From: Metapseudomonas otitidis | Lineage (GTDB): Bacteria > Pseudomonadota > Gammaproteobacteria > Pseudomonadales > Pseudomonadaceae | DNA length: 64,000 bases | Direction: 5' to 3' | NCBI RefSeq assembly: GCF_900111835.1 | Contig: NZ_FOJP01000004.1 | Span: 228,668-292,667, forward strand | Shown: one piece after another, positions 49,197-59,788 of the stretch | Layout of the letters: every line of letters starts with the position of its first letter | Position numbering within the stretch: the first letter of the stretch is position 1 | Program-made: the position numbers and the translations under genes | The notes under the pieces: model-generated | The model's database searches: none | Seen by the model: the letters and a program-made list of their open reading frames with translations, nothing else | Told to the model about the DNA's origin: nothing

Positions 49197-49880
49197 TTGC
49201 GCCGTTCCCGATTTGTTGCCTGTTCCCGCCAGGTCGTGATGGCCTGCCTCGTTCCATTCCTGCTGGTGGCCTGCGCGGGGCACGATCCCGCCGATGATCC
49301 GCGCGTGCGGGCTCTGCCGATGGTGGTGGAGCTGAGCAGCGTGCCGTTCTTCGCCCAGCAGACTTATCAGAGTGCGCCGGCTTCCCTGGCTGCGCTGTTT
49401 GGCTTCCAGGGAGAAACGGTGACGCCGGGGATGGTGGAGAAGGCGTTGCAACTGCCTGAGGCCGAGGCGTCACTTGCCCAGCGGATTCCTGTGGTCGCCC
49501 ACCAGCATGGTCTGTTGGTGTACCCGCTCGATAAGCATCTGGAGGACCTGCTGGTCCAGGTGGCGGCCGGCAACCCGGTACTGGTGCATCTGCGCCAGGG
49601 CTATGGCTGGCTGCCGTCGTGGCGTTATGCGGTGTTGGTCGGATTCGACCGGGAGCGTGAGGTGGTGCTGTTGCGGTTGGCCGGTGATCGTCGGGCCCAG
49701 GTCGGGTTTGCCGAGTTTGCGGCAGACTGGGCCGCCGCTGGGCAGTGGGCCGTGCTGCTTCAGGCGCCCAACGTGCTGCCAGTGGCGGCTGATGTGGCTC
49801 GCTGGCGGGCGGCGGCGGATGCATTGGCGGCTGCGGGTCAGGTGGATGCGGCGGACATGGCGAGGAAGCAGGTGCGCTGA
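49197..49880 (+). CDS. C39-peptidase-like lipoprotein with altered catalytic sites
   Basis: A 227-residue lipoprotein. It starts at TTG (49197) with AAGGTGG five bases upstream; this gives a basic n-region and the lipobox LLVAC. The mature part follows the C39 plan: VPFFAQQTYQSAPASLAALFGF, where Q-x-C-G-P is expected, and SWRYAVLVGFDRE, where H-x-V-x-V-x-G is expected. The catalytic Cys appears replaced by Ser and the His by Arg, so peptidase activity is doubtful. P. aeruginosa has an intact C39-type lipoprotein family (PA2778-like). A C-terminal Ala-rich helical tail follows. Envelope-anchored. Confidence 0.75.
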   Translation: MRRSRFVACSRQVVMACLVPFLLVACAGHDPADDPRVRALPMVVELSSVPFFAQQTYQSAPASLAALFGFQGETVTPGMVEKALQLPEAEASLAQRIPVVAHQHGLLVYPLDKHLEDLLVQVAAGNPVLVHLRQGYGWLPSWRYAVLVGFDREREVVLLRLAGDRRAQVGFAEFAADWAAAGQWAVLLQAPNVLPVAADVARWRAAADALAAAGQVDAADMARKQVR

Positions 49881-49894
49881 ATGTGCATCGCCCA

Positions 49895-49928
49895 AATGAA
49901 AACGGCGCCCTGTGGCGCCGTTTTCATT
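49895..49928. terminator. Bidirectional terminator between convergent genes
   Basis: A perfect 15-base-pair stem (AATGAAAACGGCGCC/GGCGCCGTTTTCATT) with a CTGT loop lies between the stops of the lipoprotein and PauB-like genes. Confidence 0.9.
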
Positions 49929-49941
49929 CAAGGATGGAGCA

Positions 49942-51225
49942 TCAGAAGCCCAGCTTGTCGCGCAGGCTGTAGTACCAGGCGCCGAGGGCGCTGAACGGTA
50001 CCTGGAACAGGTGGCCGCCCGGGAACGGGTAGTGCGGCAGGCTGGCGAAGGCGTCGAAACGCTCGGCCTGGCCACGCAGTGCCTCGGCCAGCACCTTGCC
50101 GGCGAGGTGGGTGTAGGTGACGCCGTGGCCGCTGCAGCCTTGGGAGTAGTAGATGTTGTCGCCAAGGCGACCCACCTGGGGCAGGCGGGACAGGGTCAGC
50201 AGGAAGTTGCCGGTCCAGGCGAAGTCGATCTTCACGTTCTTCAGCTGCGGGAAGGTCTTGAGCATCTTCGGGCGGATGATGGCCTCGATGTTCGACGGAT
50301 CACGTGCACCGTAGACCACGCCACCGCCGTAGATCAGACGATTGTCGCCAGACAGGCGGAAGTAGTCCAGCAGGTAGTTGCAGTCTTCCACGCAGTAGTC
50401 CTGCGGCAGCAGGCTGCGGGCCATCTCGTCCGACAGCGGCTCGGTGGTGATCACCTGGGTGCCGCACGGCATCGACTTGGCCATCAGTTCCGGCAGCAGG
50501 TTGCCCAGGTAGGCGTTGCCGGCGACGACGACGAACTTGGCCTTTACCGACCCTTTGGGGGTGTAGACCACCGGGTTATCGCCACGCTCGACGCGGATGG
50601 CCGGGCTTTGCTCGTGGATCACGCCGCCCAGGGACTCCACTGCCGCCGCCTCGCCGAGGGCCAGGTTCAGCGGGTGGATGTGGCCGCCGCTCATGTCGAG
50701 CATGCCGCCAATGTAGTTCTCGCTCGCCACCACTTCGCGGATGCGCTTGCCGTCCAGCAGTTCCAGCTGGGTGTGGCCGTAGCGCTCCCAGAGCTTCTTC
50801 TGGGATTCCAGGTGGCCCATCTGTTTGGCAGTAAAGGCTGCGAATACGCCGCCGTCCTTCAGGTCGCACTTGATGTCGTACTTGGCAATGCGCTCGCGAA
50901 TAATACGTCCGCCTTCAAACGCCATCTGGCCGAGCAGTTGGGCCTGCTTGGGGCCGACGGTGCGTTCGATGACATCTATGTCACGGCTGTAGCTGTTGAC
51001 GATCTGGCCGCCGTTGCGCCCCGATGCGCCGAAGCCGACCTTGGCCGCTTCCACGACGGTGACCTTGAAGCCGTTCTCCAGCAGGAAGAGGGCGGTGGAA
51101 AGGCCGGTGTAGCCCGCGCCGATGATGCAGACGTCGGTCTGCGTCTCGCCTTCCAGTTCCGGGCGGGCCGGAACCGGGTTGGCGGAGGCGGCGTAATAGG
51201 ATTGAGGGTAGGGAGTGTGCGTCAT
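49942..51225 (-). CDS. pauB: PauB/PuuB-like FAD-dependent gamma-glutamylpolyamine oxidoreductase
   Basis: A 427-residue DAO-family flavoenzyme. The FAD-binding motif is VCIIGAGYTGLSTALFLLE (GxGxxG at 36-41), followed by GFGASGRNGGQIV and a C-terminal FAWTGNFLLTLSRLPQVGRL and YYSQGCSGHGVTYTHLAGK, as in PuuB and the Pseudomonas PauB set. These oxidise gamma-glutamylated putrescine or related polyamines. The exact member, among the four PauB of P. aeruginosa, is not settled by sequence reading. Only a weak ribosome site precedes the ATG at 51225. It faces the C39-like lipoprotein gene, an arrangement also seen in P. aeruginosa. Confidence 0.85.
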   Translation of the reverse strand: MTHTPYPQSYYAASANPVPARPELEGETQTDVCIIGAGYTGLSTALFLLENGFKVTVVEAAKVGFGASGRNGGQIVNSYSRDIDVIERTVGPKQAQLLGQMAFEGGRIIRERIAKYDIKCDLKDGGVFAAFTAKQMGHLESQKKLWERYGHTQLELLDGKRIREVVASENYIGGMLDMSGGHIHPLNLALGEAAAVESLGGVIHEQSPAIRVERGDNPVVYTPKGSVKAKFVVVAGNAYLGNLLPELMAKSMPCGTQVITTEPLSDEMARSLLPQDYCVEDCNYLLDYFRLSGDNRLIYGGGVVYGARDPSNIEAIIRPKMLKTFPQLKNVKIDFAWTGNFLLTLSRLPQVGRLGDNIYYSQGCSGHGVTYTHLAGKVLAEALRGQAERFDAFASLPHYPFPGGHLFQVPFSALGAWYYSLRDKLGF

Positions 51226-51408
51226 CTTGAATCTCTGTTTTTTATTTTTTACGGATGGCGAGATGCTACCCGAGTTGAAAATAGCCGGCTAGCCTCCGTG
51301 CAAGATAATTGACGAGGGGCTGAACAGTAAAAGCTCCACTTTTTCAGTCAGTTAGCGAAAAAAGTTGTTGACACCAAAATTTAACCCCGTAGAATGCGCA
51401 CCCATCGA

Positions 51409-51485
51409 AGGCACATAGCTCAGTTGGTTAGAGCACCACCTTGACATGGTGGGGGTCGTTGGTTCGAGTCCAATTGTGCCTACCA
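51409..51485 (+). tRNA. tRNA-Val (anticodon GAC)
   Basis: A 77-base cloverleaf with encoded CCA. The acceptor stem AGGCACA pairs with TGTGCCT, the anticodon stem CCACC/GGTGG has the loop TTGACAT (GAC at the tip), and the T-loop is TTCGAGT. A terminator follows. Confidence 0.95.
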
Positions 51486-51509
51486 AATCAAGCCGAAAGG
51501 CTTAGCAGA

Positions 51510-51538
51510 AAGGGCGATCCAAAAGGATCGCCCTTTTT
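51510..51538 (+). terminator. Intrinsic terminator of tRNA-Val
   Basis: An AAGGGCGATCC/GGATCGCCCTT stem with an AAAA loop and a T5 run, 25 bases after the tRNA. Confidence 0.9.
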
Positions 51539-51561
51539 GTTTTTGGCTTCGTGGTCACGCT

Positions 51562-51723
51562 TCAGGCGGCTGCGATATGGCCGATCAGCATGCCATGGGC
51601 AATCGTGTACAAATTGCCGTTTGCCCTGAGAGTGAGTGGCTCTCGGCTGAGAATTCGGCCGCCGCTCTGGATCAGTTCATCAATGTGCGCACGCAGTGCG
51701 AGGTATCTCCGTTGTTCTTTCAT
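51562..51723 (-). CDS. 53-residue hypothetical protein
   Basis: A short frame on the minus strand starts at ATG 51723, with GGGAGG eight bases upstream, and ends at TGA 51562. The product, from MKEQRRYLALRAHIDELIQS to TIAHGMLIGHIAAA, has an amphipathic N-terminal helix and a plausible beta-rich centre. The strong ribosome site and balanced composition argue for a real gene. It is convergent with tRNA-Val. I do not recognise a family. Confidence 0.55.
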   Translation of the reverse strand: MKEQRRYLALRAHIDELIQSGGRILSREPLTLRANGNLYTIAHGMLIGHIAAA

Positions 51724-52081
51724 TGCGCGCCCTCCCGAGGGTGGCGGGTTACCCGCTTGAGCATAGGTGCGCGAGCGATCTGTCAGGTTGCGGTGCTGGG
51801 TTTGTGTGATCCGTGTCTCGTTTCGGCGTGAGTTACGGATGTGCGGTGGGGTGGTGAGGTGCTGCTGGCTAAATGCTCTGTAAGGCCTAATTCCTGCTTG
51901 TCACTGCGTTGTCTTTCTGAAAGCATCCGCGTTTCCCGAAATACCTCCAGTGACCCTGGTTCGGTCAGGTTGGCCTGAAAGGGCTCTGCCATCGTGTGGC
52001 AGGTATACCGCCGGATCATTTACTGGCTCATCCCAACCCATGTGGCCTTTGGTAGAGGTCACCACTAGGAGAGGAGGCGCC
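51724..52081. other. Gene-free upstream region of thrS
   Basis: A 358-base stretch. It is more AT-balanced than its surroundings and must hold the thrS promoter and leader. No threonine-rich leader peptide or tRNA-like operator is obvious by eye, so the control of thrS is unknown here. Confidence 0.4.
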
Positions 52082-54004
52082 ATGCCCATCATTACTCTTC
52101 CCGACGGCAGTCAGCGTTCGTTCGATAAACCCGTTTCCGTGCTCGAGGTGGCTCAGTCCATCGGTGCTGGTCTGGCCAAGGCCACGCTGGCGGGTCGGGT
52201 TAACGGCAAGTTGGTCGATGCTTGTGACCTGATCGAAGCCGACGCCACCCTGCAAATCATCACGCCGAAGGACGAGGAGGGGCTGGAGATCATCCGTCAC
52301 TCCTGTGCCCACCTGGTCGGGCATGCGGTCAAGCAGCTCTATCCCAGTGCCAAGATGGTCATTGGGCCGGTGATTGACGAGGGCTTCTATTACGACATCG
52401 CGTTCGAGCGTCCCTTTACGCCGGACGACATGGCGGCCATCGAGAAGCGCATGGCCGAGCTGATCGACAAGGATTACGACGTCATCAAGAAGGTGACGCC
52501 GCGTGCGGAGGTGATCAAGACCTTCAAGGCGCGAGGCGAGGAGTACAAGCTGCGCCTGGTCGATGACATGCCGGACGAGAAGGCCATGGGCCTGTACTTC
52601 CATGAGGAGTACGTGGACATGTGCCGTGGTCCGCATGTGCCGAACACGCGTTTCCTCAAGGCCTTCAAGCTCACCAAAATTTCGGGTGCCTACTGGCGCG
52701 GCGACTCCAAGAACGAGCAGCTGCAGCGCGTCTATGGCACTGCCTGGGCGGACAAGAAGCAGCTGGCTGCTTATGTCCAGCGCATCGAAGAGGCCGAGAA
52801 GCGGGATCACCGCCGTATCGGCAAGCAGCTGGACCTCTTCCACCTCCAGGAAGAAGCGCCGGGCATGGTGTTCTGGCACCCCAATGGCTGGACCGTCTAT
52901 CAGGTGCTCGAGCAGTACATGCGTCAGGTTCAGCGTGAGCATGGCTATGTCGAGGTGCGGACGCCCCAGGTGGTCGATCGCATCCTGTGGGAGCGCTCCG
53001 GCCACTGGTCCAACTACGCCGAGAACATGTTCACCACCGCGTCCGAGAGTCGCGACTATGCCGTGAAGCCGATGAACTGCCCGTGCCACGTGCAGATCTT
53101 CAACCAGGGGTTGAAGTCCTACCGCGATCTCCCGCTGCGCCTGGCTGAATTTGGTGCCTGCCACCGCAATGAGCCGTCGGGCGCGCTGCACGGCATCATG
53201 CGCGTGCGCGGCTTTACCCAGGACGACGCCCACATCTTCTGCACCGAAGAGCAGGTGAAGAAGGAGGCTGCGGACTTCATCAAGCTCACCTTGCAGGTCT
53301 ATTCCGACTTCGGCTTCAGTGACATTTCCATGAAGCTCTCGACCCGCCCGGCCAAGCGCGTGGGGTCCGAGGAGTTGTGGGATCGGGCTGAAGGGGCTCT
53401 GGCTGACGCGCTGAACGAGTCGGGCCTGGCCTGGGAATACCAGCCGGGTGAGGGGGCTTTCTACGGTCCGAAGATCGAATTCACCCTCAAGGACTGCCTG
53501 GGTCGTAACTGGCAGTGCGGTACCCTGCAGTACGATCCGAACCTGCCTGATCGGCTCGATGCCAGCTACATCGCCGAAGATAACAACCGCAAGCGCCCGG
53601 TCATGCTTCACCGCGCGATCCTCGGTTCCTTCGAGCGCTTCATCGGCATGCTCATCGAGCACTATGCAGGGTCGTTCCCGGCGTGGCTGGCGCCGACCCA
53701 GGCGGTGATCATGAATATCACCGACAAACAGGCGGATTTTGCCCTTGAGGTCGAAAAGACTCTCAACCAAAGCGGGTTCCGTGCCAAGTCCGACTTGAGA
53801 AACGAAAAAATCGGCTTTAAAATCCGCGAGCATACTTTGCTCAAGGTTCCCTATCTCCTGGTTATCGGAGACAGGGAAGTTGAGACACGATCCGTTGCTG
53901 TGCGCACCCGTGAAGGCGTCGATCTGGGCTCCATGCCCCTCGAGCAATTCGTCACCACGCTCGCGCAGACGGTTTCCCGGCGTGGTCGCCAAGAATCGGA
54001 GTAA
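52082..54004 (+). CDS. thrS: Threonyl-tRNA synthetase
   Basis: A 640-residue class II synthetase that charges tRNA-Thr. The TGS domain (about 1-62), the editing domain with [10 protein letters not shown] (zinc-like His/Cys editing site) and the catalytic core with zinc ligands in NCPCHVQIF and [22 protein letters not shown] are all present, followed by the anticodon domain. GAGGAGG lies six bases before the ATG. It is the first gene of the thrS-infC-rpmI-rplT-pheS-pheT-ihfA run and ends only a few bases before infC. Confidence 0.98.
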   Translation: MPIITLPDGSQRSFDKPVSVLEVAQSIGAGLAKATLAGRVNGKLVDACDLIEADATLQIITPKDEEGLEIIRHSCAHLVGHAVKQLYPSAKMVIGPVIDEGFYYDIAFERPFTPDDMAAIEKRMAELIDKDYDVIKKVTPRAEVIKTFKARGEEYKLRLVDDMPDEKAMGLYFHEEYVDMCRGPHVPNTRFLKAFKLTKISGAYWRGDSKNEQLQRVYGTAWADKKQLAAYVQRIEEAEKRDHRRIGKQLDLFHLQEEAPGMVFWHPNGWTVYQVLEQYMRQVQREHGYVEVRTPQVVDRILWERSGHWSNYAENMFTTASESRDYAVKPMNCPCHVQIFNQGLKSYRDLPLRLAEFGACHRNEPSGALHGIMRVRGFTQDDAHIFCTEEQVKKEAADFIKLTLQVYSDFGFSDISMKLSTRPAKRVGSEELWDRAEGALADALNESGLAWEYQPGEGAFYGPKIEFTLKDCLGRNWQCGTLQYDPNLPDRLDASYIAEDNNRKRPVMLHRAILGSFERFIGMLIEHYAGSFPAWLAPTQAVIMNITDKQADFALEVEKTLNQSGFRAKSDLRNEKIGFKIREHTLLKVPYLLVIGDREVETRSVAVRTREGVDLGSMPLEQFVTTLAQTVSRRGRQESE

Positions 54005-54009
54005 TCACT

Positions 54010-54555
54010 ATTAAGCGTGAAATGAGACAAGATAAACGAGCTGCACCCAAGGCCCCGATCAACGAGAACATCACGGCTCGAGAGGTGCGACTTATTGGTG
54101 CAGACGGCCAGCAAATTGGCGTCGTCTCGATCGATGAAGCGCTTCGCGCTGCTGATGAAGCAAAGCTGGACCTCGTAGAGATCTCGGCAGACGCGGTACC
54201 GCCTGTCTGCCGGATCATGGACTACGGCAAGCACCTCTTCGAGAAGAAGAAGCAGGCCGCTGCAGCCAAGAAGAATCAGCACCAGCAACAGATCAAAGAG
54301 ATCAAGTTTCGTCCAGGGACGGAAGAAGGGGATTACCAGGTAAAACTACGCAACCTGGTACGTTTCCTTAATGATGGGGACAAGGCCAAGGTATCGCTTC
54401 GATTCCGCGGCCGTGAGATGGCTCACCAGGAGCTGGGTATGGAACTGCTGAAGCGGGTCGAAACCGACCTCGCTGAAATCGGAACCGTCGAACAGCATCC
54501 CAAGCTGGAAGGACGCCAGCTGATGATGGTCATCGCTCCCAAAAAGAAAAAGTAA
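54010..54555 (+). CDS. infC: Translation initiation factor IF-3 (AUU start)
   Basis: A 181-residue IF-3, which binds the 30S subunit and checks start codons. The body, [20 protein letters not shown] to [17 protein letters not shown], is standard. The coding match extends upstream of the first ATG (54022) as IKREM. ATT at 54010 has GGAG eight bases upstream, while an ATC at 54004 is too close, so initiation at AUU is favoured. AUU-started infC is used for autoregulation in E. coli. The gene begins five bases after the thrS stop. Confidence 0.92.
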   Translation: MKREMRQDKRAAPKAPINENITAREVRLIGADGQQIGVVSIDEALRAADEAKLDLVEISADAVPPVCRIMDYGKHLFEKKKQAAAAKKNQHQQQIKEIKFRPGTEEGDYQVKLRNLVRFLNDGDKAKVSLRFRGREMAHQELGMELLKRVETDLAEIGTVEQHPKLEGRQLMMVIAPKKKK

Positions 54556-54616
54556 CCACCAGGGCACTGGCAGGCCTTGCGGTTATGCGTAATCACTCAA
54601 TGCGGAGTATCCGAAC

Positions 54617-54811
54617 ATGCCAAAGATGAAAACCAAGAGCGGTGCAGCCAAGCGTTTCCTCAAGACCGCTTCCGGCTACAAGCACAAGCACGCTTTCAAG
54701 AGCCACATCCTGACCAAGATGTCCACCAAGCGTAAGCGTCAACTTCGCGGTAGCGAACTGATGCATCCGTCGGACAAAGCAAAAGTCGAGCGCATGCTGC
54801 GCGTTCGTTAA
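54617..54811 (+). CDS. rpmI: Large-subunit ribosomal protein L35
   Basis: A 64-residue basic protein, [20 protein letters not shown] onwards, ending in [13 protein letters not shown] clear bL35 with full length. It lies between infC and rplT in the standard order, 61 bases after infC. Confidence 0.97.
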   Translation: MPKMKTKSGAAKRFLKTASGYKHKHAFKSHILTKMSTKRKRQLRGSELMHPSDKAKVERMLRVR

Positions 54812-54837
54812 TCGGTCAAGACTAGAGGAATACACTC

Positions 54838-55194
54838 ATGGCTCGTGTTAAGCGTGGCGTTATCGCTCGTGCTCGTCACAAAAAAATTCTGAAACTCGCC
54901 AAAGGCTACTACGGTGCTCGCTCTCGCGTGTTCCGCGTTGCCAAGCAAGCGGTAATCAAGGCAGGCCAATACGCCTACCGTGACCGCCGTCAGCGCAAGC
55001 GTCAGTTCCGCGCTCTGTGGATCGCTCGTATCAACGCTGGTGCTCGTCAGAACGGTCTGTCCTACAGCCGCCTGATCGCTGGCCTGAAAAAAGCGGCCAT
55101 CGAGATCGACCGCAAGGTTCTGGCCGATCTGGCAGTGAACGAAAAAGCGGCGTTTGCTGCGATTGTCGAGAAAGCTAAGGCCGTTCTGGCTTAA
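54838..55194 (+). CDS. rplT: Large-subunit ribosomal protein L20
   Basis: A 118-residue bL20 that begins [20 protein letters not shown], with the long basic N-terminal helix that contacts 23S rRNA. L20 represses its own operon in E. coli; whether that holds here cannot be seen. It starts 26 bases after rpmI. Confidence 0.97.
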   Translation: MARVKRGVIARARHKKILKLAKGYYGARSRVFRVAKQAVIKAGQYAYRDRRQRKRQFRALWIARINAGARQNGLSYSRLIAGLKKAAIEIDRKVLADLAVNEKAAFAAIVEKAKAVLA

Positions 55195-55236
55195 GTCCCC
55201 GACAATCACCGGGCCATCCCGGTGCTGAACGTCACC

Positions 55237-55268
55237 AATAGGGGAAGGGCCTTGGCTCTTCCCCTATT
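55237..55268 (+). terminator. Terminator/attenuator hairpin between rplT and pheS
   Basis: AATAGGGGAAGGGCC and GGCTCTTCCCCTATT form a 15-base stem with one mismatch, followed by TTCG. It lies 43 bases after rplT and ends 19 bases before the pheS ATG, so it may cut or tune read-through from the ribosomal genes. Confidence 0.55.
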
Positions 55269-55287
55269 TCGTATCTGGAGTCAGTAA

Positions 55288-56304
<1,017 letters not shown>

Positions 56305-56341
56305 GTCGTAGTCCACGCAACGAATTCCTCAGGAGAGCAGG

Positions 56342-58720
56342 ATGAAATTCAGTGAACAGTGGCTGCGGAGCTCGGTAAGCCCGCAGGTATCCCGCGACGA
56401 GCTGGTGGCTCGTCTGTCGATGGCCGGCCTGGAAGTGGACAGCGTCACGCCTGTCGCCGGCGCGTTCAGTGGCGTTGTGGTGGGCGAGGTGCTCAGCACC
56501 GAGCAGCACCCTGATGCCGACAAGCTGCGTGTATGCCAGGTCAGCAATGGCAGCGAGACCTTCCAGGTGGTGTGCGGCGCGTCCAACGTGCGCCCCGGCC
56601 TGAAGATCCCCTTCGCCATGATCGGTGCCGAGCTGCCCGGCGACTTCAAGATCAAGAAAGCCAAGCTTCGCGGCGTCGAGTCCTTCGGCATGCTCTGCTC
56701 TGCCAGTGAGCTGCAGATCAGCGACGAGAACGCCGGCCTGATGGAACTGGCTGCCGATGCGCCAGTCGGACAGGACATCCGGGCCTACCTCGGCCTGGAT
56801 GACGTCGTCATCGAGCTGGGCCTCACGCCTAACCGTGGTGATTGCCTCAACATGTCTGGCCTGGCCCGTGAAGTGGGTGCCCTGTATGCGGCACCCGTCA
56901 CCCCTGTAGCGATCAGCCCGGTCGCACCGACTCACGACGAAGTTCGCCCGGTGGACGTGCTGGCACCGAAGGCTTGCCCGCGCTATCTCGGTCGGGTGGT
57001 GCGTAATGTCGACCTCTCCAAGCCCACCCCGTTGTGGATGGTCGAACGCCTTCGCCGGGCGGATGTGCGCAGCATTGATGCAGCTGTCGATATCACCAAC
57101 TACGTGATGCTTGAGCTCGGCCAACCGATGCACGCGTTTGACCTTGCCGAAATCAATGGCGGCATCCGCGTGCGCATGGCGGAGGAGGGGGAGAAGCTCG
57201 TCCTGCTCGATGGCCAGGAGGTCAGCCTGCGTGGTGACACCCTCGTCATCGCCGACCACAGCCGTGCCCTGGCTATCGCAGGGGTAATGGGGGGCGAGCA
57301 CAGTGGCGTCAGCGACAAGACCCGCGACCTGTTCCTTGAAGCTGCGTTCTTTGACACCATCGCCGTTGCTGGCAAGGCCCGCTCCTATGGCCTGCACACC
57401 GACTCTTCGCATCGTTTCGAGCGTGGCGTGGACTGGCAGCTTGCTCGCCAGGCCATGGAGCGCGCCACTGCGCTGCTGCTGGAGATCGTGGGGGGTGAAG
57501 CTGGCCCGATCATCGAGGCTGTAAGTGAGGCGGATCTCCCGAGCGTTGCACCTGTCATCCTGCGTGCCGAGCGCATCGCCCAGATGCTGGGCATGGAAAT
57601 GGACGCCGCCGAGGTCGAGCGCTTGCTTACCGCGCTGGGTCTGGGCGTCACCTCTATTGCGCCGGGTCAGTGGAAGGTTGCAGTGCCCAGTCACCGCTTC
57701 GACATCAGCCTGGAAGTGGATCTGATCGAAGAGCTCGGTCGTCTCTATGGCTACAACCGCCTGCCGGTTCGCTACCCGCAAGCGCGCCTTGCGCCTCGCG
57801 CTCGTGCCGAATCTGCAGTCGAGCTGCCGGCTTTGCGTCGCCTGCTGGTTGCCCGGGGCTATCAGGAAGCGATCACCTACAGCTTCATCGATCCCAAGTT
57901 GTTCGAGCTGTTCAATCCTGGCGCCAAGCCGCTCATGCTGGCCAACCCCATCTCGAACGACATGGCTGCCATGCGTTCCTCGCTGTGGCCGGGTTTGGTC
58001 AAGGCGCTGCAGCATAACCTCAACCGTCAGCAGAGCCGTGTTCGCCTGTTTGAAAGTGGCCTTCGCTTCGTCGGCCAACTCGAAGGCCTGAAGCAGGAAG
58101 CGATGATCGCCGGTGTCGTCTGTGGCAAGCGCCTGCCGGAGGCCTGGGCCCATGGCCGCGAAGGCGTGGATTTCTATGACGTCAAGGCCGACGTCGAGGC
58201 GCTGTTGGGTGCAGCTGGTGCGTTGGACGCATTCAGCTTCGTTCCCGGCGAGCATCCGGCGCTGCATCCGGGGCAAACCGCTCGCATCGAACGAGATGGC
58301 AAGCTGGTTGGCTACCTCGGCGCCATTCACCCCGAACTGGCCAAGAGCCTCGATCTTGACCAGCCCGTCTACCTCTTCGAACTCGTGCTGGCTGAGGTCA
58401 TGAATGGACGCCTGCCCAGGTTCAGCGAGCTGTCGCGCTTCCCCGAAGTGCGTCGTGATCTGGCCGTCCTGGTTGATCGTGAGGTCGCCGCTGAAGCCGT
58501 CCTCGACACGATTCGCGAAGCCGCCGGGGAGTGGTTGACGGACCTCAGGCTATTTGACGTCTATCACGGTAAAGGTATTGATCCGCTTAGAAAAAGCCTG
58601 GCCGTCGGCTTGACCTGGCAACATCCATCGCGCACTCTTAACGACGATGAGGTGAACACCACAACCCAGAACATCGTCACCTCGCTGGAAGGTAGGTTCA
58701 ACGCCACGTTAAGGAAGTAG
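56342..58720 (+). CDS. pheT: Phenylalanyl-tRNA synthetase beta subunit
   Basis: A 792-residue beta subunit. The N-terminal tRNA-binding OB domain (about 40-150), B3/B4 editing domain, B5 and the C-terminal anticodon-binding FDX domain, ending VDREVAAEAVLDTIREAAG and later HPSRTLNDDEVN, are in order. AGGAG lies eight bases before the ATG. The ihfA start follows the stop after three bases. Confidence 0.98.
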   Translation: MKFSEQWLRSSVSPQVSRDELVARLSMAGLEVDSVTPVAGAFSGVVVGEVLSTEQHPDADKLRVCQVSNGSETFQVVCGASNVRPGLKIPFAMIGAELPGDFKIKKAKLRGVESFGMLCSASELQISDENAGLMELAADAPVGQDIRAYLGLDDVVIELGLTPNRGDCLNMSGLAREVGALYAAPVTPVAISPVAPTHDEVRPVDVLAPKACPRYLGRVVRNVDLSKPTPLWMVERLRRADVRSIDAAVDITNYVMLELGQPMHAFDLAEINGGIRVRMAEEGEKLVLLDGQEVSLRGDTLVIADHSRALAIAGVMGGEHSGVSDKTRDLFLEAAFFDTIAVAGKARSYGLHTDSSHRFERGVDWQLARQAMERATALLLEIVGGEAGPIIEAVSEADLPSVAPVILRAERIAQMLGMEMDAAEVERLLTALGLGVTSIAPGQWKVAVPSHRFDISLEVDLIEELGRLYGYNRLPVRYPQARLAPRARAESAVELPALRRLLVARGYQEAITYSFIDPKLFELFNPGAKPLMLANPISNDMAAMRSSLWPGLVKALQHNLNRQQSRVRLFESGLRFVGQLEGLKQEAMIAGVVCGKRLPEAWAHGREGVDFYDVKADVEALLGAAGALDAFSFVPGEHPALHPGQTARIERDGKLVGYLGAIHPELAKSLDLDQPVYLFELVLAEVMNGRLPRFSELSRFPEVRRDLAVLVDREVAAEAVLDTIREAAGEWLTDLRLFDVYHGKGIDPLRKSLAVGLTWQHPSRTLNDDEVNTTTQNIVTSLEGRFNATLRK

Positions 58721-58723
58721 CGT

Positions 58724-59026
58724 ATGGGGGCTCTGACGAAAGCTGAGATGGCTGAACGTCTGTATGAAGAGCTTGGCCTGAACAAACGGGAAGCCAAGGA
58801 ACTGGTCGAACTGTTTTTCGAGGAAATCCGTCAGGCGCTGGAGCAGAACGAACAGGTGAAATTGTCCGGTTTCGGCAACTTCGACCTGCGCGATAAACGC
58901 CAGCGCCCCGGACGCAACCCGAAGACAGGCGAGGAAATCCCGATCACGGCACGCCGTGTCGTGACATTCCGTCCGGGCCAAAAACTGAAAGCCAGAGTTG
59001 AAGCTTATGCTGGAACCAAGTCATAA
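58724..59026 (+). CDS. ihfA: Integration host factor alpha subunit
   Basis: A 100-residue DNA-bending protein, [20 protein letters not shown] onwards, with the minor-groove arm [18 protein letters not shown]. It pairs with IhfB and shapes promoters, recombination sites and replication origins. The ribosome site AAGGA overlaps the end of pheT, so translation is likely coupled. The MerR gene overlaps its 3' end. Confidence 0.97.
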   Translation: MGALTKAEMAERLYEELGLNKREAKELVELFFEEIRQALEQNEQVKLSGFGNFDLRDKRQRPGRNPKTGEEIPITARRVVTFRPGQKLKARVEAYAGTKS

Positions 59027-59363
59027 CGACGAACTGCCACCTATCCCTGGCAAGCGTTATTTCACCATTGGCGAGGTCAGCGAGCTCTGCGCAGTCAAGC
59101 CCCACGTGCTGCGTTACTGGGAGCAGGAATTTCCCCAGCTCAACCCAGTCAAGCGGCGGGGTAACCGCCGCTACTACCAGCGCCAGGATGTGCTGATGAT
59201 TCGGCAGATCCGGGCCCTGCTGTACGATCAGGGCTTTACCATCGGCGGGGCGCGTCAGCGTCTCTCCGGTGACGAGGCCAAGGATGACACCACTCAGTAC
59301 AAGCAGCTGATACGGCAGATGATTGCCGAGCTTGAAGACGTCCTCGTCGTACTGCGTAAGTGA
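59007..59363 (+). CDS. MerR-family transcription regulator
   Basis: A 118-residue MerR protein. The DNA-binding winged helix is [21 protein letters not shown], followed by [24 protein letters not shown], then a short dimerisation helix. The effector domain is minimal and lacks metal-binding cysteines. This gene follows ihfA in many pseudomonads and gammaproteobacteria. It overlaps the ihfA end by 20 bases. Targets are unknown. Confidence 0.9.
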   Translation: MLEPSHNDELPPIPGKRYFTIGEVSELCAVKPHVLRYWEQEFPQLNPVKRRGNRRYYQRQDVLMIRQIRALLYDQGFTIGGARQRLSGDEAKDDTTQYKQLIRQMIAELEDVLVVLRK

Positions 59364-59446
59364 AAAAAATCCAAAAAAAACCTTCCACAATTCAAAAGCT
59401 TAAAGTATAGTTCGCGTCGTTCCGGTGACGGAGCTAGCAACAAATG

Positions 59447-59524
<78 letters not shown>

Positions 59525-59533
59525 TATTTAGAG

Positions 59534-59565
59534 AAAGGCCCAAGTCGAAAGACTTGGGCCTTTTT
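59534..59565 (+). terminator. Intrinsic terminator of tRNA-Pro
   Basis: An AAAGGCCCAAGTC/GACTTGGGCCTTT stem with a GAAA loop and a T5 run, ten bases after the tRNA. Confidence 0.92.
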
Positions 59566-59788
59566 CGTTTGTTTGGTCTGTTTTCCCTTTTCCAAGAGAG
59601 CTTCGCTGCAGAACTCTTTGCGCTAGTGAGGCCTGCTGCCAAAGACAAGTAAGTCTATGCGTGGTAGGTCGAGTGCAGGGACCGGCTAATACGGTCGGCC
59701 ACGACGACACCTGCGTCTTCGCAGTGGTTGGATCTAGATGGCCGCCGATAGTTAAGCCCAGTCGCATTGGCTTGATCGAATGTCCCCC

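Noticed and set aside
51577..51831. An 84-residue plus-strand frame after tRNA-Val
   Set aside because: It overlaps the better-supported minus-strand 53-residue gene and has no ribosome site.
59566..59788. Second copy of the tRNA-Pro 3' end as an attachment site
   Set aside because: I searched the rest of the window by eye for the T-arm and acceptor sequence and found no duplicate, so no island border can be drawn.
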